Positions 30,395 to 41,459 of a stretch of 55,015 nt of DNA are shown in pieces (the stretch's first letter is position 1; each line of letters opens with the position of its first letter). The DNA is taken from positions 1-55,015 of the forward strand of contig OAPG01000024.1 of assembly GCA_900208305.1 (NCBI GenBank). Reading direction: 5' to 3'. Made by a program: the position numbers and the translations under genes. This stretch comes from Melanopsichium pennsylvanicum (Eukaryota > Basidiomycota > Ustilaginomycetes > Ustilaginales). The notes under the pieces were generated by a model. That model was not told where the DNA came from. It did not search any database and saw nothing but the letters and a program-made list of their open reading frames with translations.

Positions 30395-31630
30395 TTCATT
30401 ATTTTATTACGAATAGCACATTTAATACTATTTTTCTACATATCACTATGTAGTTTAGACTATGTCATCATTTAACCACTAATACAAGACTAACTCTGTT
30501 GAAATCAGAGCAAGGTCCTAAAATAAAATAAATAAAGGGGGATGCTAATCAATAGATTATCGCATCCGAAATTTATGTTTCATACTATCATAGATGTATT
30601 CACCAGTAATTTCAATAAATCGTTTATATTGATTAGCAGGAATATTAATAACAGGTTTTGATTTATTTACACCCATCCAAGCATTAAACTTGTACCGTGA
30701 ATTTAGAATTTCACAAAGTTTATTTACTTAAAAATGGCTGAAACCCTGTGTATGAAATTGGAGACCATGTGAATGGCTACCATTCATTCCACCATCATCC
30801 ATGAACCAACAAGCTAGTGTATGAGGGCTAATGTTTTCATATACTTTGTCATTAAGCACCGCGCGAAGCGCACCATCCTGTAGGAACAGCGGGCTTCGCC
30901 CACACCTAGATAATCTAGATCAGGATGTACAATAGTTTGAAAGCACCATGTAATATTTTCCTGCGAAGCCGCCACTAGTGTTAATACGTTTTTGTTCACG
31001 TGGTGGCGTAATAACATAAGATTTGAACTGTTCATAAACATCATGTGCAGATTCCTTACTAGCCCATTCAAACTTCATAAGATGTCCATTCCCGCTTTTG
31101 GCCCGTTCAATTCGAGTTAAAAAAAGCAAAGCTTTTTTTTTACTCCTAGGAGATGTCCAATAGCACTATCTTTTTGAGATTCAGATAGTCCAGTTAGCGT
31201 TTATTTATATTCTTTAAAATAATTTGAATTAGGGCTAAGTGTTTTCCCTTGTTTAGCTAGTTCCTCTTTAATAGAAATTAGCATTTCTCGTGTCATTTTA
31301 TTATTCTGCGCTGGCGCATCATATTTTTAATTTTATTTCTCGTAGTCGGTATTAGTACTGTAAAATGTCGGGCGCTCGTGTCCGGGTTATTGTTAGTGCA
31401 ACTCACCGATTAGTCGTTGAACTTTCTTAAATCACTATCTAGTTTATTGATAGATATACACTGACTTAAGCTTAGCTGCAAATTGTCTTATCTAAAAATA
31501 AGATGTCCATGCAATTCACCCGATTTTTGTATCTACTTACTTTTATGTTATAGCAATTATAAATTTACAATGTAGATCTACTAGCCATTTCAATAATTAA
31601 CATAAATAATAAATAGATAGGGACAACAGT
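30395..31630 (-). other. rnl intron at the omega site (~2449), group I
   Basis: Upstream exon ends TAGGGATAA, downstream exon starts CAGGTTTATCG, exactly the insertion site of the yeast omega intron. Core near 31370-31530: GGGTGAATTGCATGGAC, AAGACAATTTGCAGCTAAGC, GTTCAACGACTAATCGGTGA, ACGAGCGCCCG. 3' part GATGACATAGTCTAAAC near 30455. Confidence 0.85.
30545..31220 (-). pseudogene. Broken LAGLIDADG HEG at the omega site
   Basis: I-SceI-type remnant. Pieces: LTGLSESQKDSAIGHLLG (31200 down), FEWASKESAHDVYEQFKSYV (31070), LACWFMDDGGMNGSHSHGLQ then FHTQGFSHF (30810), and KPVINIPANQYKRFIEITG (30650). Interrupted by an A8-A9 run near 31130-31140, by a GC-rich insertion with two small hairpins (GGGCGAAGCCC and GCGCTTCGCGC) at about 30855-30905, and by a stop near 30727. 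Confidence 0.8.
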
Positions 31631-33221
31631 TTATCCCTAGCGTAACTTTTATTTCTTGAGCGATGACCATTCCATTATGAATCACCGGATCACTATATCC
31701 TACTTGCGTATCTGATTGACTTATCAGTCTTTCAGTCAAGCATGCTTATACTATTACGCTTTAGTAAACTTTACATAGTTCATTGGTTTCTGACCAATAT
31801 ATGCATACCTTTGAAGGCCTCTGATACTTTATTAGAGGCTACCGTCCCAGTCAAACTGACCACCTGATATTTTTCCAGTAATAATTTTACTGTATTCTAT
31901 AGGACAAAATTTTCTATGATTTAGAATAAAATTCTAAAAACGTGTCCCTATAAACTCATAGAAGGACTATATAAAATAGATAGAAAACTATCTAAAGTCC
32001 TTATAAATAGAAATCTATTTATAGTCATAGAATAACTCTATGAATATTCATATTGAGAAAAAATAGGAATAATTTCTATTAAATTATTATAGAAAAATTT
32101 ATAGTATAGTATATAATTATATATAGAATAAGCTACTAATATTACTTACAGGTAAGTTTTTTCTTTAGACTAGTCAAGGTATTTCACTAATGTAGAAAAA
32201 TATCTACTCCCTTGTATACTACACCTAGCTATAGAAGAAACAATATCAAGTTACAGTAAAGCTGCATAGGGTCTTCCCGTCTAACTGAAGGTAAACCGCA
32301 TCTGCACGGCTAATTCAATTTCACTGAGATGCTTGTGGAGACAGCAGGGCCACGTTACCTCATTCATGCAGGACCACATTTAATGGCCAAGGAATTTCGC
32401 TACTTTCAGATCCTTATAGTTAAGACCGCCATTCACCATGGCATCAGTTAGTGACTCTATTTATAAATAGATCACCTTCTTTACACGACATGGCATTGGG
32501 CAGAGTTCACAACTTATACAAGTACTATTCGTCTTAGCAAGTTGCTGTGTTTTTGGTAAACAGTCGCAGCCCTCGATTTTGTGACACTCAGAATTAGAAT
32601 ATAATTATTTATTCTGGTTACCCTTATCGTCTAACTTACGGGCACAATTTGCCGAGTTCCTTCACAAGCATTATCTCTACGCCTTAGTATTCTCTACCTA
32701 CGAACCTGTGTCGGTTTAGGGTACGGATTCACTATATATATAGTGACACCTATTTTTCTTGACCTAACCATTCGTCCTTATTAAATCTTTTTTCTCTCAA
32801 TTTTATAGGCGCTACTCTGTAAATTGAAAACAGATGAATGATTATTATATATAGATAATTCAGTGTAATTCTAATAGTTCTCATCAGATATAGACGTTCG
32901 CCTATAGTCCTTAGAGTCCGCATAACTCATGGCAGATTAACTTCTCCATGAAACCCTCTCGTATTCGGCGAGGAGTGTTTTAACTCCTTTCTACGTTACT
33001 CATGTCAGCATTTTCTCTTCAGTACTGTCCTAAAAAGGATACATTTTTATTCAATCAGATACTGAGTGTTCTGCTACCCTTATTTATAATTAATAAATTG
33101 AATTATTATAAATAGTCACGGTGTAGGTATATTGTCTAAGACCCGTTCATTTTCGACGCTTCTCTCCTCAAATTAGACCACTGAGTTGTTACACTATCAT
33201 TAAAAGATGGCTCAAATTGTT

Positions 33222-34640
33222 CTATAATTTTCATTACAGTTTAGACTATACCTTCAACTCTATATTTACCTTAGATCTTGCTTACAATTAAACATAGATC
33301 ATACTAAATAATAAATACATACAAGGGGGGGAAAAAAATGATTTATTGATTATTGACAGAAATGTCGCTTTATCAACTTTTCGTTTTAGTCCTCCACGAT
33401 TCATATCATAAACTAGGTTTACAATCTCTTCTAGATCCGCATTGGATTTAAATCGATTTTTAGAGATAATATCCCATGCTTTAAGAGTTGGTTCAACATA
33501 AGACTGTTTCACTGTATTTAGGTGAATTGATAGTAGTAGAGGTTGAATCTTTTCTAGTAGATTTTTATAACTATGAATTCGATATACACAAGCATCTTTA
33601 TTTGGATATTTCTTTACTTCACCACATCCAAAATAATCCATGAGTGCCACAAGCACACCATAATCATCATTAGATTGAGTTACTTGGAAAAAACTAGTAA
33701 CTCGTGAACTAATTGTACTAAAATTAAATCCAAAACTTCCGTCTCCATCGATAAGTCCTGCTAGATATTCTAGTGTTATTGATTTACAAATCTTTTGACT
33801 AAAATCTAGGATTAGTGTATTAGCTTGGCTAGGAACACTATTTGCAGAGGCAAATTCAGAAGAACTACCCATAATTGTATCTACAATTTGTTGTAGAGAT
33901 TCAGGACTACGAGTAGAAGTGTTGTTCATAAAGTAACATAGATTTAGAATATCTAGGAAACCTTTAGCAGTAAGATGATAATTATCATACATTGCTAGAA
34001 CAACCTTACGGAATAGAAGATAAGAAACAAACTTACCTCCCATTAGTGGATATTTTTCAAAGTGTGGCAGAATTACAGTTACAATATCTTTAAGAGAAGT
34101 AACTACAATACTTACACGTTCTCGATTAATGACAAGTCGTCCCACACCAAGATAAGTGTGAAGAGCCTCCATCATTTTTATATCGTGAATGCTTTGAGAA
34201 AGTTCAAAAGTTGGTACAAATCGATAAAGAAATTTACCGTTTTTTGATAATAACCATAAAACTTCCATCTGCTTGTGTAAATCCGCCCTTTCGGGCAGCC
34301 ACCAAGGACTAAATTTAAATTGTTGTTGTGTTTTCATTGTATTTATTGTGTTTATTATTTAACATGTGCTGCTACACTAGTAAATTGAGATTCATAGAGT
34401 GCCAACGTTTTATAATAGTAAAATAATACTACTATCTCTTATTTCGAATCAGTCGTTACAGGGTCAATATCAAAGTGAATGTTTTTTTGCATTCATATTT
34501 TATTTTAGGAATCTCTACGATGATATGACTTACCCACGGTATTACCATAATTTAATTAAATTAATTAAACCTTAGGCTTCACCGTTTTGAGTTGGTACTT
34601 AAATAGTAATCGCTTACTATTGAGGCACTGACGGTCTCCC
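33222..34640 (-). other. rnl intron 3 (site near 1066-1072), group I
   Basis: Core CTCAAAACGGTGAAGCCTAA, GGTAATACCGTGGGTAAGTC, GATATTGACCCTGTAACGAC between 34470 and 34620, then the HEG, then the 3' end GAAGGTATAGTCTAAACTGT and AATGAAAATTATAG. All these blocks recur in rnl introns 1 and 2. Confidence 0.8.
33288..34337 (-). CDS. LAGLIDADG HEG in rnl intron 3, first motif scrambled
   Basis: 349 codons, open from ATG 34337. The second motif is intact ([16 protein letters not shown] at about residues 190-205). The first motif should read WWLGFTQADGSF, but an 11-nt insertion (34285-34295) throws it out of frame so it is read as PERADLHKQMEVLW. A second indel in the A6 run near 34248 restores the frame at NGKFLYRFVP. 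The product would therefore lack one catalytic motif. Relatives at 34992-35989 and 36583-37580 share the 11-nt insertion. Confidence 0.85.
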   Translation of the reverse strand: MKTQQQFKFSPWWLPERADLHKQMEVLWLLSKNGKFLYRFVPTFELSQSIHDIKMMEALHTYLGVGRLVINRERVSIVVTSLKDIVTVILPHFEKYPLMGGKFVSYLLFRKVVLAMYDNYHLTAKGFLDILNLCYFMNNTSTRSPESLQQIVDTIMGSSSEFASANSVPSQANTLILDFSQKICKSITLEYLAGLIDGDGSFGFNFSTISSRVTSFFQVTQSNDDYGVLVALMDYFGCGEVKKYPNKDACVYRIHSYKNLLEKIQPLLLSIHLNTVKQSYVEPTLKAWDIISKNRFKSNADLEEIVNLVYDMNRGGLKRKVDKATFLSIINKSFFSPPCMYLLFSMIYV

Positions 34641-34873
34641 CGTACCTCCAAGCCTACTTCATGGTTGTATTAGGAGTTAAACTTTCTTATATTCACTTAA
34701 CAATATTTTGGGACCTTAACACGTGCTCTGGGCTGTTTCCCTTTTGTCTATCCACCTTATCATGAATAGACTGTGCCCTTATCATTCACTATTATCCTTC
34801 CGAGGTTAACCATCAATGGTAGAGTTGTGAACAAAGATTCACAGTTAATAGATTTTATTCTAATTCTGCTTTT

Positions 34874-36350
34874 CTATAATTTTCATTATAGTTTAGACTA
34901 TACCTTCAACTCTATTTTTATATTAGGTTATAAATTGCATTACGACTATATTACATGAACATTGAAAGGGGGATACTATAAAACTATTTAGTTAAATTAT
35001 AAATCGTTGTAGATAAATTTCTTTAGTAATTTTACGGTTTTTCCCATCAAGGTTTATATTATAAACAAGGTCTACTACTCGCTGTAGGTTTTTATCTGAT
35101 TTAATACCTTCAGTATATAGAATGTTCCATACTTCGAAACTTGGAACAAGATATTCTTGTTTTACAGTATAAAGATGACCTTCTTTAAGTAGAGGGATAA
35201 TTTTATCAATAAGATCTTTAATTTTTGTTACACGGTATTTTACATACTCTTTCTTGGTTGAAATATAAATTTCACCACATTCGAGTTTATTCTTTAGTGC
35301 TAGTAGTACGCTATAATCTTCTAGCCCTATTGAGATAGAAAATTCTGAGGTAACTTTTTTCTTAACATTAGAGAACGTAAAAGAGATACTTCCATCACCA
35401 TCTACCATACCACAAATAAAGTCGACAGGATAGATATTATTATTTGCATTAACTGAATTAAAGTCGATTTTTAGTTCAGATAGTTTACAAATAAGAGGAA
35501 ATTTATCGTTAATTGAACTAACAATAGTTTGATAAGATTCCATAGAACGTGTGGAAGTAGTGTGTGTGAAATAACAAAAATTAAGAATGTTAATAAAGCC
35601 TTCGGGATCTAGATGCATCTTATCTTGCATAGCAAAAACTACTTTACGAAAAATAAGATAACTAACTAGTTTACCACCTTTTACAGGGTATTTATCAAAA
35701 TGAGGAATAATTACAGTTAGAATATCAGTAATAGAACTAACTACAATATTAACACTTTCTCGATTAATATAAAGTTTTCCTACACCTAGAGCTTTATGTA
35801 GTTTCTTCATCATTTCGATTTCCCGAACACTTTGAGTTAGCATAAAAACTGGTTGTGGTCGATAAGGTAGTTTACCTTTTTTCTGTTGACTAAAGCTAAT
35901 CATAAAACAACCATCAGTTTGTGTAAATCCGCCCTTTCGGGCAGCCACCAACCAAGAGGTGTAAATTGATATTTTTGTTCATTGTTCATGTATTTTATTT
36001 TATTTAGAGCCAAAATTTAAGGCTATTTAGTCGGATTAATAGATTTGCAATTTTGTAACCATAATAAACTGAGATTCATAGAGTGCCTACGTGTTACATA
36101 TGGATTTCCAAGTATTGCTATACCTGAAAACTTAAACATACGTCTCTTCTTTCGAATCAGTCGTTACGGGGTCAATATCAAAGTGAATGCGTTTATGAAG
36201 CATTCATATTTAAAGAATCTCTACGATGATACGACTTACCCACGGTATTAACATAGCTATTAATAAATAATTACTAATAACCTTAGTCTTCACCGTTTTG
36301 AGTAGGTGCTATAATAACCATTACTGATTATTGGGGCTAACACACTAACC
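34874..36350 (-). other. rnl intron 2 (domain II, near 950), group I
   Basis: Same core as introns 1 and 3 (CAAAACGGTGAAGACTAAGG near 36282-36301, GATATTGACCCCGTAACGAC near 36160-36180) and same 3' end (AATGAAAATTATAG at 34874). The 5' boundary is approximate. Confidence 0.78.
34992..35989 (-). pseudogene. LAGLIDADG HEG in rnl intron 2 with 11-nt hairpin insertion
   Basis: The ATG at 35989 opens MNNEQKYQFTPLGWWL. An 11-nt block (35931-35941, CCCGAAAGGGC on the minus strand) follows, after which the frame GFTQTDGCFMISF continues without a stop to 34992. Without the block the gene is 987 nt (328 codons plus stop) with an intact first motif. The second motif is FICGMVDGDGSISFTF. Without a shift, the ATG frame stops within about 20 codons after the block. 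Either dead, or translated by bypass, frameshift or an internal start (TTG/GTG just upstream). Confidence 0.85.
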
Positions 36351-36503
36351 CCCCAATTTAACATAGTGATATAAATATCTAGCTAATGTATGATGATCAG
36401 TGCTGTACATATAAAAGTGTAAATAAAGGCCCTACCTAAATAGGTTTCGCAGAATACCAGCTATCATCCAAATTAGATTGGCCTTTCCAATTGCGCTGAG
36501 CGC

Positions 36504-37868
36504 CTATAATTTTCATTATAGTTTAGACTATACCTTCAACTCTACTTCTACCTTAGATTATATAATATATATATACTACGCCTTATAAAATTTTATAAGG
36601 GGATTTAACAAATTGTTTTAGATAGTCTTCTTTAGTTTGTTTCCGTGATTTACCATCTAGATTCATGTTATAAACTAGTTCTACTACTTTAATTAGATCT
36701 TTATCTTCTTTAATACCTTGTTTAGCTAGAATTAGCCAAGCTTCTATAACATTATTAAAGTAATCTTGTTTAGTAGTGTTAAAAATATTCTCTTTAAATT
36801 CAGGAATTACTTTTTCTACTAGATCTGATACATTCTCAACTTGATATCGTGATGTTTGACTTTGTAGATCATACACTTTACCACAATTAAGATATGACTG
36901 AACATCTTCTAGCACAGATCGATCCTCAATTCCTTGTACAATTGTAAAATTAGGTACAATTCGTCGTCGAGTAGATTTAAATCCGAAATTAAAGCTACCG
37001 TCACCATCAACTAGTCCTACCATATAATCAGTATTAATAGGTGATGATGTTGGTTTACTTAGATTACAATCAATAATAGGTTCAAATTGTACAAATCCGA
37101 ATTTATTATAAATTTTCTCTAGAATAATTTGTTTAGTATCTAGATTTCGTCGTGTAGTATGATTAGCGAAATAACATAGTTCTAGGATTTGTAGAAATCC
37201 TTCTGGACTAAGATGTTTTCCTTCATTTATCATCAGTACAACTTGTTTAAAAATAAGATAAGAACTAAGTTTATGTCCACGAAGTGGATGGTTATCAAAG
37301 TGTGGGATCATAATATTGTTAATATCGTCTAGAGAACGAATTACAATATTAATCTCGTTACGGCTGTAGTATAGTTTACCAACACCTAGATATTTATGTA
37401 GTTCAATCATCATTTGCTCTTCTCGAATATTTTGAGTTAGTACAAATGAAGGACGAGGATAGTAAGGTAGATTACCTTCTTTCCGTGAATCAAAATTGAC
37501 TACAAATCCACCATCAGCTTGTGTAAATCCGCCCTTTCGGGCAGCCACCACTTATTAAAATTAAATTTTCGTGTGTTCATAGTTAAATTAGTATAAAATA
37601 TATTTTTGGAATAATCGTAGTAGATTGGAACGATAGAGTGCTAACGTGTTACAATGAAATAAATTCAGAGTCTCTTCTTTCGAATCAGTCGTTACGGGGT
37701 CATTATTAAGGGATTAATATATTTAATTAATCAAAGATTGTTCCGTTCCTACAATAATAAGACTTCCCACGGTATTACCATAGTTTTATTTGGATAGAAA
37801 ACCTTAGGCTTCACCGTTATGAGTTAGATTTATCAATAACAATCACTCGTTATGAGGGCGAAAAATTC
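36504..37868 (-). other. rnl intron 1 (near 787), group I
   Basis: Upstream exon ends GTTGTGGTAAGGGGTGA. Core near 37680-37830 (ATAACGGTGAAGCCTAAGG, AATACCGTGGGAAGTC), HEG, then the common 3' end AATGAAAATTATAG. The next exon starts with a GC cluster GCGCTCAGCGCAATTGG before AAAGGCCAATC, so that cluster seems inserted in the rRNA or at the intron border. Confidence 0.78.
36583..37580 (-). pseudogene. LAGLIDADG HEG in rnl intron 1 with 11-nt hairpin insertion
   Basis: The ATG at 37580 opens MNTRKFNFNKWWL. The 11-nt block (37531-37541) follows, then GFTQADGGFVVNF runs open to 36583. It is also 998 nt in total, 987 without the block, like its sibling in intron 2. Second motif YMVGLVDGDGSFNFGF. 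Codons and length are otherwise intact. Confidence 0.85.
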
Positions 37869-38605
37869 ACCCCTTACCACAACTCATCAGAGAATTTTGC
37901 AACATTCACCTGTTCGGCCCTTTTTTAGCCTGGTCATGGTAAGATCATTTGGCTTCGGGTCTAGTTCATAAAACTATTTTTGATCCACTTATTACAGTCG
38001 CTTTCGCTTAGATTTTTCATCTTGCTCTATAAACTAACTCGCTGACCCATTATGCAAAAGGTACGTTGTCATTTTTTACTTAAACTCCAACTGCTTATAG
38101 GATTACTAGTTCAGGTTCTATTTCACTAGTCATCTACTTACTTTTCACCTTTCACTCACGTTACTCTCCACTATCGCTAGATATGTTATACTTAGCCTTG
38201 GAGGATGGTACCCCCTTATTCATACAAGGCTGACGTCCTCATATTACTTGTTCACCATTATCACTTTCAGCACATACAGGACTTTCACCTTCTATGGGAT
38301 TAGATATTCTTTTTATATTCTAATTATACTTATTCCAAAGTACTATGCGTGTTTGTTATAATTTTGGCTATTCTGGTTTCACTCACCATTACTTCCAGAG
38401 TCTCTTTTGATTTCCTTTCCTATTGGTACTGTAATGTTTTACTTCCCAACGTTCTATACTATTCGGTTTACCTTAGGATTGTATAAATATTATTATTGTA
38501 TCTAATCTATACTTTTAGTATTATACTTCCTTTTCAACATATCTGCTAGGCATCCCTAATAATCCCTTTAATTACTTAACCGTACATTCAACATTGTCAT
38601 CGATT

Positions 38606-39137
38606 CCTATATTAATTTTTAATTATAACTTCACTAGTTCTCGACCGGGCCAAGAAAATTTGCGCTTGCGCGCGGATCGGTAATTTTATAGATCGGCCAT
38701 AACAAATCACTAATTTTACATCCTATTATGTGTATTAGTATTAATGCGAGACGGTAATACACATGTATTTTATTCGTTTTAATTATATATAGTGTATTAT
38801 ATAGGATGATCCTATAAGGACGATAGTATTAATATACTGTCAAGTATTCATATAATTAGTGATTCATTAAAAAGTTATACCGGTATGTGATATAAATTAA
38901 ATGAAATAGAGCCTTTTGGCATTATATGATTTATTTTTAATGGTAGAAGCAAAGCGCGATCTACAAGACCTTTTCTTTGAAAATAGATTTCATTTATCAA
39001 AAATCTACTAGCAGATAACCACTTATAATACTATTTTAGTAGCCTTGTTTTCCCGCGGTAAAAAATAGTCGTCTTTTTATAGGTGCAGGTGCGTAAACTA
39101 ATTTATTTTCTAATACGGTCGGCTTTCTTTTTTTATT
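38606..39137. other. Spacer between rnl and nad6 (divergent)
   Basis: rnl and nad6 point away from each other here, so promoters may lie in it. I see no consensus I can name. GC cluster TTGCGCTTGCGCGCGGATCGG near 38658 and a hairpin ATGTGTATTA...TAATACACAT at about 38728-38765. Confidence 0.6.
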
Positions 39138-39809
39138 ATGAACAATTTTCTACTTGATTTTCTAGCACTGGGTGCAATTCTTTCTGGAATTCTAGTTATT
39201 ACATCTAAAAATCCAGTTATTTCTGTACTATTTCTAATTTCAGTATTTGTTAATGTAGCAGGTTACCTAGTACTACTAGGTGTTGGATTTATTGGTATCT
39301 CTTACCTAATCGTTTATATTGGAGCAGTAACAGTACTATTCCTGTTCGTTATTATGATGCTTAACCTACAACTAACAGAACTTAGTGCTATTGGTAATGA
39401 ATACACTAAAAATCTACCTCTAGCAACAATTATTGGAAGTCTACTCCTATTTGAACTAGTTTCTCTAGTTCCTTCTTTTGATGGTTTCTATCAACTTAAT
39501 GACACTTCAACTATTTTTAAAACTCTTAGTGTAGGTCTTCTTAATTGGTTTAATTCCGTTTCTCTAGGAGTTGGAGACACTTTTGCTTATGGAGAAGTTC
39601 ACCAAGCATTCAATAGTTTCGCTGCTGATACACAATTTGCTAGTTTCCTACAAATTCAAAGTATTGGTTACAGCATTTATACTACTGGAGCACTATGGCT
39701 TATTGTTGCTAGTGTTATTCTTCTTCTTGCTATGGTAGGACCTATTACTCTTTCTATGAATAAAACTCCTGCTAATTCCCCTTTCCCCTTATACCAGTTA
39801 GAAAAATAG
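39138..39809 (+). CDS. nad6: NADH dehydrogenase subunit 6
   Basis: A membrane subunit of Complex I, 223 residues with about five hydrophobic spans. Conserved GVGFIGISYLIVYIGAVTVL and FLFVIMMLNLQL at about 48-80 (third helix and pi-bulge region), C-terminal tail TLSMNKT. Complete, TAG at 39807-39809. First gene of the plus-strand block downstream of rnl. Confidence 0.95.
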   Translation: MNNFLLDFLALGAILSGILVITSKNPVISVLFLISVFVNVAGYLVLLGVGFIGISYLIVYIGAVTVLFLFVIMMLNLQLTELSAIGNEYTKNLPLATIIGSLLLFELVSLVPSFDGFYQLNDTSTIFKTLSVGLLNWFNSVSLGVGDTFAYGEVHQAFNSFAADTQFASFLQIQSIGYSIYTTGALWLIVASVILLLAMVGPITLSMNKTPANSPFPLYQLEK

Positions 39810-40190
39810 AAGATAATATTTTAGTCCGCCCGCAAGCGCAATATTATAAAATAGAATATTTTAGTAGGCTTTTTATTATAATAAGAAAAAATAAACCGCG
39901 CGAAGCGCACCATACTAATTTTATAACTCGCCCCTTTTATTTAGTTTAGACACCCCAGTACTTTAAATTTATAGTTTATATAAAAGTGGGCCCTACTAAA
40001 AATAAATACTAGGACAATACATTTACGGGTTATAAAAATAGAAGCTTTTTAGTAGCCCCCAATAACACTTTTATAACCACGCCTAAAAAAAGAAGATTTA
40101 TAAGACCGAGCGTCTTTTTTTAAGAAGCGATGATTTAATTTGTAACCACTTTTCTTTTTCAACACTTTATATGAATAGCTATTTTTTGTC
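39810..40190. other. Spacer between nad6 and trnC
   Basis: Several hairpins (AGAATATTTTAG, AATAGAAGCTTTTTAG) and GC mini-hairpin GCGCGAAGCGC near 39898. No gene seen. Confidence 0.65.
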
Positions 40191-40265
40191 AGAGTCGAGT
40201 ACAGATGGCTTCTGTTGGGGAACTGCAAATTCTACCATTCAGGGTTCAATTCCCTCTTGACTCTA
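40191..40265 (+). tRNA. trnC(gca): tRNA-Cys(GCA)
   Basis: Acceptor AGAGTCG/TGACTCT, anticodon loop CTGCAAA (GCA), T arm AGGG-TTCAATT-CCCT. Reads UGC/UGU. Confidence 0.9.
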
Positions 40266-40481
40266 CCACGTATACTTAAATAAATATAACCGCGCTATAA
40301 AAATATTTTTATAGGCTTAATAAAAAAAGGACTAAAATTTTCTATTTAATAACCGCTAGTATAAAATTAGTATATTACACTGCTTTACTAAAATCTTCTA
40401 TTTTTAACTCTTATAAATTAAATCGCACTTTTATAAAGTGGGTAGTATCTTATAAGTATAGTAAAAATTAGAATAATAAAA

Positions 40482-40552
40482 AAGAATATCGTATAATGGT
40501 AATACAATGATCTCCAAAGTCATTTATGTTGGTTCGATTCCAGCTGTTCTTG
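40482..40552 (+). tRNA. trnW(cca): tRNA-Trp(CCA)
   Basis: Acceptor AAGAATA/TGTTCTT, D stem GTAT/ATAC, anticodon stem ATGAT/GTCAT with loop CTCCAAA, so anticodon CCA, T loop TTCGATT. CCA pairs only with UGG. Most yeast mitochondria have UCA to read UGA as Trp. No Trp in the conserved genes of this window is UGA, and some HEG frames end with UGA. Confidence 0.9.
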
Positions 40553-40575
40553 TTATTATAAAACTTATTATAGCA

Positions 40576-40632
40576 TAAAAATCGAATATTTTTATTCCGC
40601 AAGAGCATTTAACTAGTTAAATTTTAGTAGCC
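40576..40632. repeat. Third copy of 62-bp dispersed hairpin repeat
   Basis: Nearly identical to 5402-5463 and 18567-18628 (ATAAAAATCGAATATTTTTAT then CCGCAAGAGCATTTAACTAG). Confidence 0.85.
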
Positions 40633-40742
40633 ATAAATTATAAGATTCTATTTTTAACAATTAAAATAATGCGCCGATAAAGAATAGAATTTCATTTTTT
40701 TAATAGGCGAGATATTAAATTATGAATTAGTATAATTGTATA

Positions 40743-41357
<615 letters not shown>

Positions 41358-41459
41358 TTGAGTAATTAATCCTAAGGTAAGTCAACCTATCCGGGGGAAA
41401 TCAATATTTCCCCTTTCCCAGTCAGTATAGACTAACAATTTCTTTATTTCAATTTAACT

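Larger units (their letters stand above)
27300..38605 (-). rRNA. rnl: Large subunit ribosomal RNA with six group I introns
   Basis: The 5' end is near 38605 (minus strand GTACGGTTAAGTAATTAAAG, GGATGCCTAGCAG). Landmarks by E. coli numbering: CAAAAGGTACGTTGTC region (about 550) near 38050, GATAGCTGG (about 790) near 36465, GGTCCCAAA (about 1000) near 34710, AGACGGGAAGACCCTATG (about 2065) near 32275, GGGATAA (2449) at 31631, GACACCTCGAT (2500) near 30345, TACGCGAGTTGGGTTCAA (2580) near 29095, TACGAAAGGACC (2660) near 27520. The 3' end near 27300 is a guess. Introns lie at roughly 36504-37868, 34874-36350, 33222-34640, 30395-31630 (site 2449), 29173-30341 (site 2500) and 27588-29080 (site 2593). 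Five of the six HEGs keep a long open frame. Confidence 0.93.
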
